From: Allohahella sp002354735
Lineage (GTDB): Bacteria > Pseudomonadota > Gammaproteobacteria > Pseudomonadales > Oleiphilaceae
DNA length: 64,000 nt
Assembly (NCBI RefSeq): GCF_047946665.1
Contig: NZ_CP172312.1
Coordinates: 682,001 to 746,000 of the forward strand
Reading direction: 5' to 3'
Part shown: positions 27,264 to 36,155 of the stretch, in pieces
How positions within the stretch are numbered: position 1 is the first letter of the stretch
Layout of the letters: each line of letters opens with the position of its first letter
Translations under genes and position numbers: made by a program
Notes under the pieces: generated by a model
Seen by the model: only the letters and a program-made list of their open reading frames with translations
What the model was told of the DNA's origin: nothing
Database searches by the model: none

Positions 27264-28115
27264 ATGCAACGCTACCGGATACTGCACCGGACCTACTACA
27301 ATTTCTCCGGTCAGGTGAATCTGGGGCAGCATGTTCTGAGGCTCCGGCCGCGCGAGAACTTCGAGCTTCAGATCGTCGACTTTTCCGTTCACATCATGCC
27401 CCAGCCGGTGATTCGCTGGCAGCAGGATGTGGAGGGCAACTCAGTCGGCGTCGCGATATTCGACGCCCCAAGTGATCAGCTCTTCGTCGAGAGCACCGCA
27501 CACATCATTCACTACAACCAGGATCCTTTCAGTTTCCTGGTCGAGCCAAGTGCCATCGATTATCCCCTCCAGTATGCCTATGAGGACAGTGTCACACTGG
27601 CTCCCTATCGCATGCTCCCGGAGCCCGCAATCAAGCTGAAGCTGGACGAATGGATATCAAGCTTCTGGCAGGCTGGCGAAGCCATTCAGAGTTTTGCACT
27701 GCTCCAGCGGCTGAATACTGCAGTCAATCAGCGTCTCGCCTATAAGATACGTGAGGAGCCCGGTGTACAGAGTGCGGCTCAGACGCTGGAATACGGCTCC
27801 GGCTCCTGTAGAGACTATGCGACACTCTTCATGGAGTCGGCGCGCTGTCTGGGTTTCGCGGCGAGATTCGTTAGCGGCTATCTGCACTCTCTCCCGTCGA
27901 TTACGAACTATGGCTCCACGCATGCGTGGGCAGAAGTCTATTTGCCAGGCGCTGGCTGGAAAGGCTTCGACCCCACCACTGGTGTCGTGACAGCTATTGA
28001 TCACATTCCAGTGGCGGTATCCCGCCTGCCGGAAGCCGTTCCTCCGATAGCCGGTTCCTTTAGCGGGCCTGCAAGCACCGGAATGGAAGTGGGCGTCTGG
28101 GTTACCCCGTCCTGA
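27264..28115 (+). CDS. Transglutaminase-like cysteine protease
   Basis: 283 residues, no signal peptide. An N-terminal bacterial transglutaminase-associated beta domain (about 1-100) precedes the transglutaminase-like fold (about 145-265). The catalytic triad is visible: Cys in GSGSCRDYA, His in STHAWAEVY and Asp in GFDPTTG. Such proteins are usually cytosolic proteases or peptidases of unknown target. It is 12 bp from the gene on each side, so may be in one operon with the small basic protein and guanine deaminase. Confidence 0.9.
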   Translation: MQRYRILHRTYYNFSGQVNLGQHVLRLRPRENFELQIVDFSVHIMPQPVIRWQQDVEGNSVGVAIFDAPSDQLFVESTAHIIHYNQDPFSFLVEPSAIDYPLQYAYEDSVTLAPYRMLPEPAIKLKLDEWISSFWQAGEAIQSFALLQRLNTAVNQRLAYKIREEPGVQSAAQTLEYGSGSCRDYATLFMESARCLGFAARFVSGYLHSLPSITNYGSTHAWAEVYLPGAGWKGFDPTTGVVTAIDHIPVAVSRLPEAVPPIAGSFSGPASTGMEVGVWVTPS

Positions 28116-28127
28116 GGCGCTGCGTTA

Positions 28128-29537
28128 GTGAGCGTTCAGGCCGTTCGTGGCGAAATCCTTTATTTCCGTGATCAACCAGCCGATCCAGTCGATCCAGCCT
28201 ATGCAGTACAGACAGATACGATAGAGCGCGGCGCGGAAGATGCCGCTGTCGTTCACCTTGCCGATGGTCTATTGCTTTTCGACGGTGGCCAGATCGTCGA
28301 TGTCGGGCCTGCATCGACATTGTTGTCTCAGCTCGGTCCGGACATACCGATTCAGTCTTATACTCACGGTCTCATTCTTCCTGGGTTTATCGATAGTCAC
28401 GTTCATCTGCCGCAGGTGGACGTCATTGCTTCGCACGGCACCCAGCTGCTCGACTGGCTTGAGCGGTATACCTTCCCGGCGGAGCAGCGCTTTGCCGATC
28501 CGGCGCACGCCGCAGAAACTGCCGATTTCTTCCTGCGCCAACTCATCCAGGCGGGCACTACCACAGCAATGGTATTTGCCACTATCCATGCAGATGCTGT
28601 GCACGCCTTCTTCGAAGCCTCTGAAGCCCTGGGTACACGCATGATCTGCGGTAGGGTGATGATGGATGCTCATGCACCAGACGCCCTGCGTGATACAGCA
28701 GAGTCGAGCTACAAGGAAAGCCGAGACTTGATCGAGCGCTGGCACGGCTGTGGCCGCCAGCTTTACGCGGTAACACCGCGCTTTGCCATCACTTCGACAC
28801 CGCAGCAGCTGGAGCGGGCAGGGGACCTGCTCGATGAGTTTCCGGGTGTGTATCTGCAGACTCACCTGTCGGAAAATCTGAGTGAAGTCGAGGCGGTGCA
28901 GCAGCTCCATCCGCACAGTCGGGATTATCTGGACGTTTACGATCAACACCGGCTCGTGCGGCGACATAGCGTGTTTGCACACGGTCTGCATCTGAGCTCA
29001 CGTGAGCATGCCTGCCTCCATTCGGCTGGCGCGGGCATTGCGTTCTGTCCCACATCGAACCTGTTCCTTGGCAGCGGACTTCTGAATCTGGGGAAACTGG
29101 ACGAGGCTGGTGTAGCCTATGGTATGGGCACGGACGTCGGGGCAGGCACCAGCTTCTCGATGCTGCAGACGCTCAATGAAGCCTACAAGGTTGCGCAGCT
29201 GCAGGGGCAGACGCTGTCGCCGTTGAAAGCGTTTTATCTGGCTACCCTGGGCAACGCCCGCATGCTAGGTCTAGACAATGCTGTCGGCACGCTCGAGCCT
29301 GGTACAGAGGCGGACTTCGTTGTTCTGGATTACCACTGCACCGACCTTATCCGTCGCCGGATCGGCGCTTGCCGCAGCCTCGAAGCGCGTCTGTTTGTAC
29401 TGATGATGCTTGGCGACGAGCGCGCTGTGGCGGCAACCTGGGTCAACGGAGAATGTGTCTTCGATCGGCCGAATGCATCTATACGTCGCACTTCAACAAA
29501 CGGTACTCTTGATAATCCCACACGGAACAAGTCTTGA
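28128..29537 (+). CDS. guaD: Guanine deaminase
   Basis: 469 residues with a GTG start. Amidohydrolase-superfamily enzyme converting guanine to xanthine. Seen are the metal-binding HVHLPQVD, the guanine-deaminase blocks YTFPAEQRF and FATIHADAVHAFFEA, QTHLSEN, AHGLHLS and the catalytic TDVGAGTSFSM. A tail of about 25 residues after the last family block is rich in Ser, Thr and Arg and is probably not functional. The gene ends just before the phosphorelay genes. Confidence 0.94.
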   Translation: MSVQAVRGEILYFRDQPADPVDPAYAVQTDTIERGAEDAAVVHLADGLLLFDGGQIVDVGPASTLLSQLGPDIPIQSYTHGLILPGFIDSHVHLPQVDVIASHGTQLLDWLERYTFPAEQRFADPAHAAETADFFLRQLIQAGTTTAMVFATIHADAVHAFFEASEALGTRMICGRVMMDAHAPDALRDTAESSYKESRDLIERWHGCGRQLYAVTPRFAITSTPQQLERAGDLLDEFPGVYLQTHLSENLSEVEAVQQLHPHSRDYLDVYDQHRLVRRHSVFAHGLHLSSREHACLHSAGAGIAFCPTSNLFLGSGLLNLGKLDEAGVAYGMGTDVGAGTSFSMLQTLNEAYKVAQLQGQTLSPLKAFYLATLGNARMLGLDNAVGTLEPGTEADFVVLDYHCTDLIRRRIGACRSLEARLFVLMMLGDERAVAATWVNGECVFDRPNASIRRTSTNGTLDNPTRNKS

Positions 29538-29565
29538 GGTGAGAGTGCCAGAACAAGCTACAGTC

Positions 29566-31134
29566 ATGAGTCAGGAATCCCTCCCAGCCGGTAAGCAAGC
29601 CAGGCTCGTTAGCGACGGATCCGACGTCAAGCCGATCAACTGGCAGGTGATTATTGCGATTGTTATCGCGGCGCTTCTGATCAATTCAGCCGTTGCCTTC
29701 GAAGCCATCCGTAGTTATGGGGAAGTCGCACAGAAACGCACGGTGTCGCAGGAGACCGATACGGCCCTGCTGAGTCTGCTGGCTGCTGTGCAGAATGCCG
29801 AAAGCGGGCGGCGTGGCTTTCTCCTGACCCGCGACGAGGCTTACCTTGAGCCCTACCAGGCTTCCATTGAGCAGCAGGACAGGGCGCTTCGCATCCTTGA
29901 CGACCTCATCCCGGTAGGTGGGCAGCGGCGCCCGCACCTCCAAGTGCTCAGAGAGCTGGTACTGGCGAAGCGTACTGAGATCGACCAGACCATCAGCCTG
30001 GCCCGCAAGGGGCAGATGAATGAAGCGCTGGCCCTGATGAGAGCGGAAAACGGCGACAGGCTGATGTCTGAAATCAGGGATCGGATCCGCGCCATAGAAG
30101 AGCGCGGCCTGCAGACGCTTTCAAGACTCACTGATGAACTTGGCCGGACCGATGCCAAGGCTCTGCTGACCTTGGCCTTGTCGCTACTGTTCAGCCTGGT
30201 GCTCGTACTCGCGTTCGCCTGGTTACTGCGACGCTTCCACACTGAAAATCGCCAGCACACCCTGCGTCTCGAAGCGGCTAATAACGAGCTCGAAGACAAG
30301 GTTATCGCCCGAACTGCGGAGCTGAACAGTTTCTCCAAGGAACTTGAGCGCAGCAATCGCGAGCTTCAGGATTTCGCCTACGTCGCCTCGCACGATTTAC
30401 AGGAGCCCCTGCGAAAGATTCGCGCCTTTGGCGACCGCCTTGCAGTGAAGTACGGTGATGCGCTCGCTGGAACCGGCAGCGACTATATTCGAAGGATGCA
30501 GGCCGCAGCAGAGCGAATGGCCTCCCTGATCGACGCGCTGCTGACCTATTCCCGGGTGTCGACCACCACGCAGGAATTTGAAGCAGTAGAGCTCGAAACT
30601 GTAGTCCGCGATGTGCTGGAAGATCTCGAAGTCCGCATCAATGAGCGCAATGCTGTAGTGGTGCATGAGGCGCTTCCGGCGGTATTCGGCGTGCCCGTCC
30701 AGCTTCGGCAGCTGATGCAGAACCTCATTGGCAATGCCCTCAAGTTTGTCGAGCCCGATACGGTACCTCATGTCACGATCACTGCAATGAGCAGCTACCT
30801 CGAAGACGGCGAAACGCCTGCTGTCGAACTACGTGTCAAAGATAACGGCATCGGTATTGACGAGGTCTTTATCGACCGGATATTTGCACCTTTTCAGCGC
30901 CTGCATCAGCGAGGCATATATGAGGGTACTGGCATTGGACTGGCGATCTGCCGGCGCATAGCGGAGCGTCATGGCGGGAGTATCGAGCTTGAGAGCAAGC
31001 CGGGCGAAGGCGCGACCTTCATAGTGACTTTGCCTGCCGTGGCCCCCGAAAAAGATTTCAGCGTCGCGGAGCCGGGTTCGCCGGATGAAGCTGCCAACGC
31101 GCTTGCTACTGATGCTGAGGGCGCAAAAGGCTGA
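29566..31134 (+). CDS. CHASE3 sensor histidine kinase
   Basis: About 522 residues. The ATG at 29566 is my choice; GTG at 29545 next to GAGGTGA is possible. Membrane helix (about 27-47), periplasmic CHASE3 domain (about 55-200), second helix (about 210-230), coiled coil and HisKA with the phospho-acceptor in YVASHDLQEPLRK. The HATPase carries NLIGNALKF, DNGIGI and GTGIGLAI. This kinase type is commonly paired with a small Rcp1-like regulator, which is encoded here 90 bp downstream. Confidence 0.9.
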   Translation: MSQESLPAGKQARLVSDGSDVKPINWQVIIAIVIAALLINSAVAFEAIRSYGEVAQKRTVSQETDTALLSLLAAVQNAESGRRGFLLTRDEAYLEPYQASIEQQDRALRILDDLIPVGGQRRPHLQVLRELVLAKRTEIDQTISLARKGQMNEALALMRAENGDRLMSEIRDRIRAIEERGLQTLSRLTDELGRTDAKALLTLALSLLFSLVLVLAFAWLLRRFHTENRQHTLRLEAANNELEDKVIARTAELNSFSKELERSNRELQDFAYVASHDLQEPLRKIRAFGDRLAVKYGDALAGTGSDYIRRMQAAAERMASLIDALLTYSRVSTTTQEFEAVELETVVRDVLEDLEVRINERNAVVVHEALPAVFGVPVQLRQLMQNLIGNALKFVEPDTVPHVTITAMSSYLEDGETPAVELRVKDNGIGIDEVFIDRIFAPFQRLHQRGIYEGTGIGLAICRRIAERHGGSIELESKPGEGATFIVTLPAVAPEKDFSVAEPGSPDEAANALATDAEGAKG

Positions 31135-31224
31135 CAAATGGCCCGATAAATACCAAAATGGAAAAACTGCTCGATAACACTTCTACCGCGCCACAGGCGA
31201 TGGCCGAGACACAAGGACATTCTG

Positions 31225-31680
31225 ATGCCAAACACCCGTAAAGCTGTTCGAATCCTGATGGCTGATGACGACGAGGACGACCGCGAGTTGTGTCGCGACG
31301 CTATTGAAGAAAGTCGCGTACTGAACACGGTGGATTTCGTGACGGATGGTATCGAACTGCTGGACTATCTGCACAACCGTGGAGAATTCGCGGACAAGGA
31401 GAAGTATCTCCGTCCGGACCTGATTCTGCTCGACCTGAACATGCCTCGGATGGACGGGCGCGAGGCCCTCAAGGAAATCAAATCGGACCCGGCGCTGCGC
31501 CGGATTCCGGTTGTCATTCTCACGACCTCGAAAGCCGAAGAAGACCTGTTGAGCGGCTATGATCTCGGCGCTGCGTCTTACATCACCAAGCCAGTGACCT
31601 TTACCGAGCTCGTAGGTCTGATGCGGGCACTGGGGAATTATTGGGTGGAGTTCGTGACGCTCCCCGGGTCGGATCACTAG
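31225..31680 (+). CDS. Single-domain response regulator (Rcp1-type)
   Basis: 151 residues: one receiver domain and no output domain. The acidic pocket is DDDEDD, the phospho-acceptor Asp lies in LLDLNMPRMDG, and Thr and Lys of the active site are in TTSKAEED and TKPVTF. The extra loop LHNRGEFADKEKYLRPD is typical of Rcp1-like regulators cognate to CHASE3 or phytochrome kinases. It stops directly before the ATG of the hybrid kinase gene. Confidence 0.93.
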   Translation: MPNTRKAVRILMADDDEDDRELCRDAIEESRVLNTVDFVTDGIELLDYLHNRGEFADKEKYLRPDLILLDLNMPRMDGREALKEIKSDPALRRIPVVILTTSKAEEDLLSGYDLGAASYITKPVTFTELVGLMRALGNYWVEFVTLPGSDH

Positions 31681-33624
31681 ATGGTCAAGGAAGCAGCTCT
31701 GCGGGTAAGCGTGCTTCTGGTCGAAGACGATGAAGATGACTACCTGCTGACGAATGATCTTCTGGAAGACATCCCCAACGTCGAGTTCGACCTCGACTGG
31801 GTGTCGACGCCGGATGATGCTCGACGGGAAATGCGCCTCAATCGTCATGATATCTGCCTGCTGGATTATCGGCTAGGGCCTGAGGAAGGCACTGCCTTGC
31901 TGAAACAGGCGCCTTGCCTGGGCTTCACGGCGCCCATCATCATGCTCACTGGGCAGGATGATAGTGAGAAGGACGCACTGGCGATGAAGCTCGGCGCGGT
32001 GGACTACCTGCTCAAGAGTCATCTCGACGCGCACCAGCTGTCTCGTGCCGTGCGTTACGCACTCGCGCGGCGAGAAGCCGAGGTCGAGCGTCTCAAGCGC
32101 CTGAGGGCGCAGTCGGAGAACGATTCGAAGAGTCAGTTCCTCGCCCATATCAGCCATGAAATCCGTACGCCTCTCACGGCCATCCTGGGTTTCACTGAGC
32201 TGATGATCAACAAGGATCCGGATCGGGATGTTCTTCAGGGGCTACAGGTCATACAGCGCAACGGTCAGCACCTGAGAAGCCTGCTCAATGACGTACTTGA
32301 TTTCTCCAAGATCGAAGCGGGACAGCTCGAGCTCGAAGTTGCTGAGGTGCGGCTGGCTGATGTGTTGGCAGACGTCTGGTCCATTTTCAGCGTTGCTGCC
32401 GAAGACAAGGGCATAGAACTGCTGTTCAAGACCAGTGAAATGCTGCCGGAAGCCATCATGACGGATGCGGTTCGCTTGCGTCAGATTCTCATCAACCTCA
32501 TTGGTAACGCCGTCAAGTTCACTCATGAAGGTTCAGTCACCCTTACTGTGAGCGCGCCGCCAGCAGAGGGCGGTCGTGCGCCGAATCAACTCGCATTCGA
32601 AGTAAGAGACACCGGGCCCGGTGTGCCCGCGGAAGCACAGCATCTCCTCTTCAAGCCATTCGCGCAGGCGGGCACCAGTCTGACAAGGATGGAGGGAACT
32701 GGCCTCGGACTCGCCATCAGTCAGCAGCTCGCTGAACGCCTGGACGGTTCGGTCAGTTTTCACGCGCCGGAAGGTGGCGGCGCCTGTTTCACGCTGCGTA
32801 TCGGGGTCGGCGAAATTGCAGACGCACCACGCGCGCCATTGACCCTTGATGCCCGCCGAGGCATTGAGCCCCGGCGAATCGAGCCGGCGCTCAGGGGTAC
32901 GGTTCTGGTGGTCGACGATGTGGAAGACATTCGTCATCTCATCGGGCAGTGGGTGAGTCAGACAGGCGCAGAGGTGCTATTTGCTGCTGATGGCCGAGCG
33001 GCAGTTGAAACTGTGTCGAGCATGCAGGCGAAGCAACGCGCGCCCCTCGTTATCCTTATGGACATTCAGATGCCACTGATGGATGGACATGAAGCGACGC
33101 GGCAGATCCGTGGTCTGGGTTTTGACGGTCCAATCATCGCGTTGACCGCCGCGACGCTGCAGGGGGATCGTGAGAAGTGTCTGCAAAGCGGCTGCACCAG
33201 TTTTCTCAGCAAGCCGCTCAACCCAAGTGTACTTGTTTCGGCCTTGCGGCGGGCAATGCCAGAGCCATCGACCATCGGCCAGGTGGTCAACGTACTTCTG
33301 GTCGAGGACGACACAGATGCCGCAGACGCACTGGCTTACCTGCTTCGACATCTTGATTGCACTGTTGCCACCGCTGGGAGTGGCGCCGAAGCCTTTGAGC
33401 GGCTCCAGCAGACCACGCCAGACCTCATACTGCTTGATCTGAATCTGCCTGATACTCATGGCTTCGATCTCGCGAAGCGTATCCGGGAGGCTGGCTTCGC
33501 CGACTGTCGAATCTGTATCCTCTCCGGGGAAGCCGTATCACTCGACGCTGCGAAGGCCGCCGGTGCAAATGACTGCCTGTTGAAGCCGGTAGATCTGGCT
33601 ACGCTAAGGGCAGCAATCTCCTGA
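31681..33624 (+). CDS. REC-HisKA-HATPase-REC-REC hybrid histidine kinase
   Basis: 647 residues, soluble. REC1 (about 8-125, Asp in CLLDYRLG), HisKA (about 150-215, His in FLAHISHEIRTPLT), HATPase (about 255-375, with DTGPGVP and GTGLGLAIS), REC2 (about 405-525, Asp in MDIQMPLMDG) and REC3 (about 535-645, Asp in LLDLNLPDTHG). With the upstream CHASE3 kinase and regulator it forms a multi-step phosphorelay operon. No DNA-binding or cyclase output is encoded here, so the final target must lie elsewhere. Confidence 0.92.
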   Translation: MVKEAALRVSVLLVEDDEDDYLLTNDLLEDIPNVEFDLDWVSTPDDARREMRLNRHDICLLDYRLGPEEGTALLKQAPCLGFTAPIIMLTGQDDSEKDALAMKLGAVDYLLKSHLDAHQLSRAVRYALARREAEVERLKRLRAQSENDSKSQFLAHISHEIRTPLTAILGFTELMINKDPDRDVLQGLQVIQRNGQHLRSLLNDVLDFSKIEAGQLELEVAEVRLADVLADVWSIFSVAAEDKGIELLFKTSEMLPEAIMTDAVRLRQILINLIGNAVKFTHEGSVTLTVSAPPAEGGRAPNQLAFEVRDTGPGVPAEAQHLLFKPFAQAGTSLTRMEGTGLGLAISQQLAERLDGSVSFHAPEGGGACFTLRIGVGEIADAPRAPLTLDARRGIEPRRIEPALRGTVLVVDDVEDIRHLIGQWVSQTGAEVLFAADGRAAVETVSSMQAKQRAPLVILMDIQMPLMDGHEATRQIRGLGFDGPIIALTAATLQGDREKCLQSGCTSFLSKPLNPSVLVSALRRAMPEPSTIGQVVNVLLVEDDTDAADALAYLLRHLDCTVATAGSGAEAFERLQQTTPDLILLDLNLPDTHGFDLAKRIREAGFADCRICILSGEAVSLDAAKAAGANDCLLKPVDLATLRAAIS

Positions 33625-33803
33625 GCCCTTGCTTGGACAGGCAGGTTCCATTCGGCCTACCGATGCCGCCGGGCGTGGTGCTGAATGAGGACGCATAGAA
33701 GCCTTATAAGACTTGCCTGCAACAGCGAAACCCCGTAGCGTGAGCGATATCAGAACTAGCCCCCAGCCCTTTCATAGCCTCACAGTCATCCCAAGGAATT
33801 GCC

Positions 33804-35222
33804 ATGAAGCAGGATGCGTTTTCCGCACTGCAGTTACGCCCCGAACTTGCCGACAATCTTGCCGATCTCGGCTTTGCCAGCATGACGCCCATCCAGAGCC
33901 GAAGTCTTCCGCCCATACTTGAGGGCAAGGACGTTATTGCCCAGGGGCAGACGGGCTCCGGTAAGACAGCGGCCTTCGGTCTCGGCCTGCTGAATCAGTT
34001 GAAAGTCGAGCGCTTCCGCACTCAGGCGCTCGTCCTCTGCCCAACCCGGGAGCTGGCAGACCAGGTGGCCCGCGAAATTCGACGGCTGGCGCGAGGCATT
34101 CACAATATCAAGGTGCTCACGCTCTGTGGTGGCATGCCCTTCGGCCCACAGATCGGCTCGCTGGAACACGGCGCGCATATCGTCGTGGGAACGCCGGGCC
34201 GCATCGACGAGCATCTGCGCAAAGGCTCTCTCAAGGTTGAAGAGGTCTCGATGCTGGTGCTCGATGAAGCCGACCGCATGCTCGACATGGGCTTTCAGGA
34301 GGTGCTGGATGCCATCGTCGAGCCTTTGCCCACCGCACGTCAGACACTGCTGTTCAGCGCGACCTACCCACCTGAAATTCAGGCTATCGCCCGCCGAGTG
34401 ATGCAGAGTCCAATCCTCATTCAGGTAGAATCCGAACACACTGATGCCACGATAAAGCAGTTGCTCTACCGTGTTGCAGGCACACCTGTGGGCCAGAGTG
34501 GCGGTGAAGGTGAGACCGCCCGAACACTCGCTGTACGAGCACTGATCGAGCATTATCGCCCAGACTCCATGCTGGTCTTCTGTAATACCAAGATCGAAAC
34601 TCAGGCGCTCGCCGATACGCTCAGGGATGCCGGCTACAGCGCCGTCGCCCTGCATGGCGATCTGGAACAGCGCGATCGTGATCAGACCCTCGTTCAGTTC
34701 GCGAATCGAAGCGTCTCGATACTTGTCGCGACCGATGTGGCGGCACGCGGCCTCGACATCGACTCGATTGACCTCGTGCTCAACTACCATATCGCCCACG
34801 ATGCTGAAGTGCATACCCATCGCGTAGGCCGTACCGGACGAGCTGGCGGCAGTGGTGTGGCCATCACGCTCTTCGAAGCCAGGGAGCAGCACAAGGTCGA
34901 CAAGCTTCAGGCCTTCCTTGACAAGACCTTTGATCTGCTTGGCGAATTGCCACCACCACCCAGGAACAGCACTTTGCCACCTGCGGCGATGACCACGCTG
35001 CAGATCGACGCTGGCAAGAAACAGAAAGTGAGGCCAGGCGATATCCTCGGCGCGATAACAGGTGAGGGCGGTATACCTGGCGACCAGGTCGGCAAGATCC
35101 AGATCTTCGATCAGTTCGCCTACGTCGCGCTCCGCCAGCAGGTCGCGGAGCACGCGCTCAGACAACTTAACAGTAACAAGCTGAAGGGGCGCTCCGTTCG
35201 GGCGCGACGCCTCTCGGCATAA
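33804..35222 (+). CDS. dbpA: ATP-dependent RNA helicase DbpA
   Basis: 472 residues. DEAD-box core with AQGQTGSGKTAAF (Walker A), PTRELADQVA, VGTPGR, VLDEADRML, FSATYP and HRVGRTGRAG. The C-terminal domain of about 70 residues (VRPGDILGAITGEGGIPGDQ) is the DbpA RNA-binding domain that recognises 23S rRNA hairpin 92. It acts in large-subunit ribosome assembly. The pfkB gene follows immediately (2-bp gap). Confidence 0.95.
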   Translation: MKQDAFSALQLRPELADNLADLGFASMTPIQSRSLPPILEGKDVIAQGQTGSGKTAAFGLGLLNQLKVERFRTQALVLCPTRELADQVAREIRRLARGIHNIKVLTLCGGMPFGPQIGSLEHGAHIVVGTPGRIDEHLRKGSLKVEEVSMLVLDEADRMLDMGFQEVLDAIVEPLPTARQTLLFSATYPPEIQAIARRVMQSPILIQVESEHTDATIKQLLYRVAGTPVGQSGGEGETARTLAVRALIEHYRPDSMLVFCNTKIETQALADTLRDAGYSAVALHGDLEQRDRDQTLVQFANRSVSILVATDVAARGLDIDSIDLVLNYHIAHDAEVHTHRVGRTGRAGGSGVAITLFEAREQHKVDKLQAFLDKTFDLLGELPPPPRNSTLPPAAMTTLQIDAGKKQKVRPGDILGAITGEGGIPGDQVGKIQIFDQFAYVALRQQVAEHALRQLNSNKLKGRSVRARRLSA

Positions 35223-35224
35223 AC

Positions 35225-36145
35225 ATGAGTGAGAGAGAAAACATGAATAAAGTCGTCGTGATCGGCGGTTGCTCGGTGAACAGCATCATCCACCTTGATG
35301 AACTACCGACTGGTGGGTCGGGGACGGTGATAGCCCGTGATAGCTATAAGGCAGTCGGTGGCACCGGCGCTGGCAAGGCCCTCAATCTGAAGGCGCTTGG
35401 CATTGATGTTCACCTGCACAGCCTGCTCGGTGATGATGCTGAGGGCCGGACCGTTCAGACGACAATAGCCAACGCGGGAGTGGTCCTCGAACTTGCCGCC
35501 CACACTCAGGCGGATGGCGCACTAGCGCCGACAGAGCAGCATGTGAACCTCATGCTACCTGAGGGACACAGAGTCTCGATCTATACGCATCCGCCAGCCT
35601 CCAAGTCAGATACAGACTGGGACAGATTTGCGACAGAAGCCAATGACGCAGACGTCATTGTCGTTAATATCCTTGAGTATGTCCGCGATGCATTGCCGGC
35701 GCTGACGCGCCTCGGCAAACCGATTTGGACTGACCTGCATGACTACCGCGATGGCGTGGAATATTACGACTGTTTTATCGAGGCCGCCGATGTCATCTTT
35801 TTATCCGATACGAACCTGACCGATTACCGCGCCACCATGCGCACACTCATCGAGCGCTCGGAGCTGGTTATCTGCACGCATGGCGAAGCCGGCGTCACAT
35901 TGTTGAACAAGGCGGGCGACTGGTATAAGCAAGAGGCATTGAAAGTGGAAAAGGTCGTGGATACCAACGGTGCTGGCGACGCGTTCTTCAGTGGTTTTCT
36001 GAAAGGCCATCTCTCAGACTACCCGCTTGAGGCCTGTCTGAGACTGGCTGCTGCATGTGGGGCGCTTGCAGTACAGTCGCGCTCACTCTGCGGTGAGCAC
36101 TTGTCGATCGAAACAGCTGCTGCGATGACACAGCAGCCGTCTTGA
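35225..36145 (+). CDS. PfkB-family carbohydrate kinase
   Basis: 306 residues. PfkB/ribokinase fold: N-terminal GGCSVNSIIHLDELP, substrate loop VGGTGAGKALNLKALG, and C-terminal DTNGAGDAFFSGFL containing the catalytic Asp. The sugar or nucleoside substrate is not identifiable. An ATG at 35243 is an alternative start. It directly follows dbpA and is convergent with rhlE (10 bp between stops). Confidence 0.88.
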   Translation: MSERENMNKVVVIGGCSVNSIIHLDELPTGGSGTVIARDSYKAVGGTGAGKALNLKALGIDVHLHSLLGDDAEGRTVQTTIANAGVVLELAAHTQADGALAPTEQHVNLMLPEGHRVSIYTHPPASKSDTDWDRFATEANDADVIVVNILEYVRDALPALTRLGKPIWTDLHDYRDGVEYYDCFIEAADVIFLSDTNLTDYRATMRTLIERSELVICTHGEAGVTLLNKAGDWYKQEALKVEKVVDTNGAGDAFFSGFLKGHLSDYPLEACLRLAAACGALAVQSRSLCGEHLSIETAAAMTQQPS

Positions 36146-36155
36146 AGGGCGTATT

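Noticed and set aside
33834..35165. A 443-residue open frame antisense to dbpA
   Set aside because: The plus strand holds a complete DEAD-box helicase with all motifs; the minus frame has no family features and is a GC-rich codon shadow.
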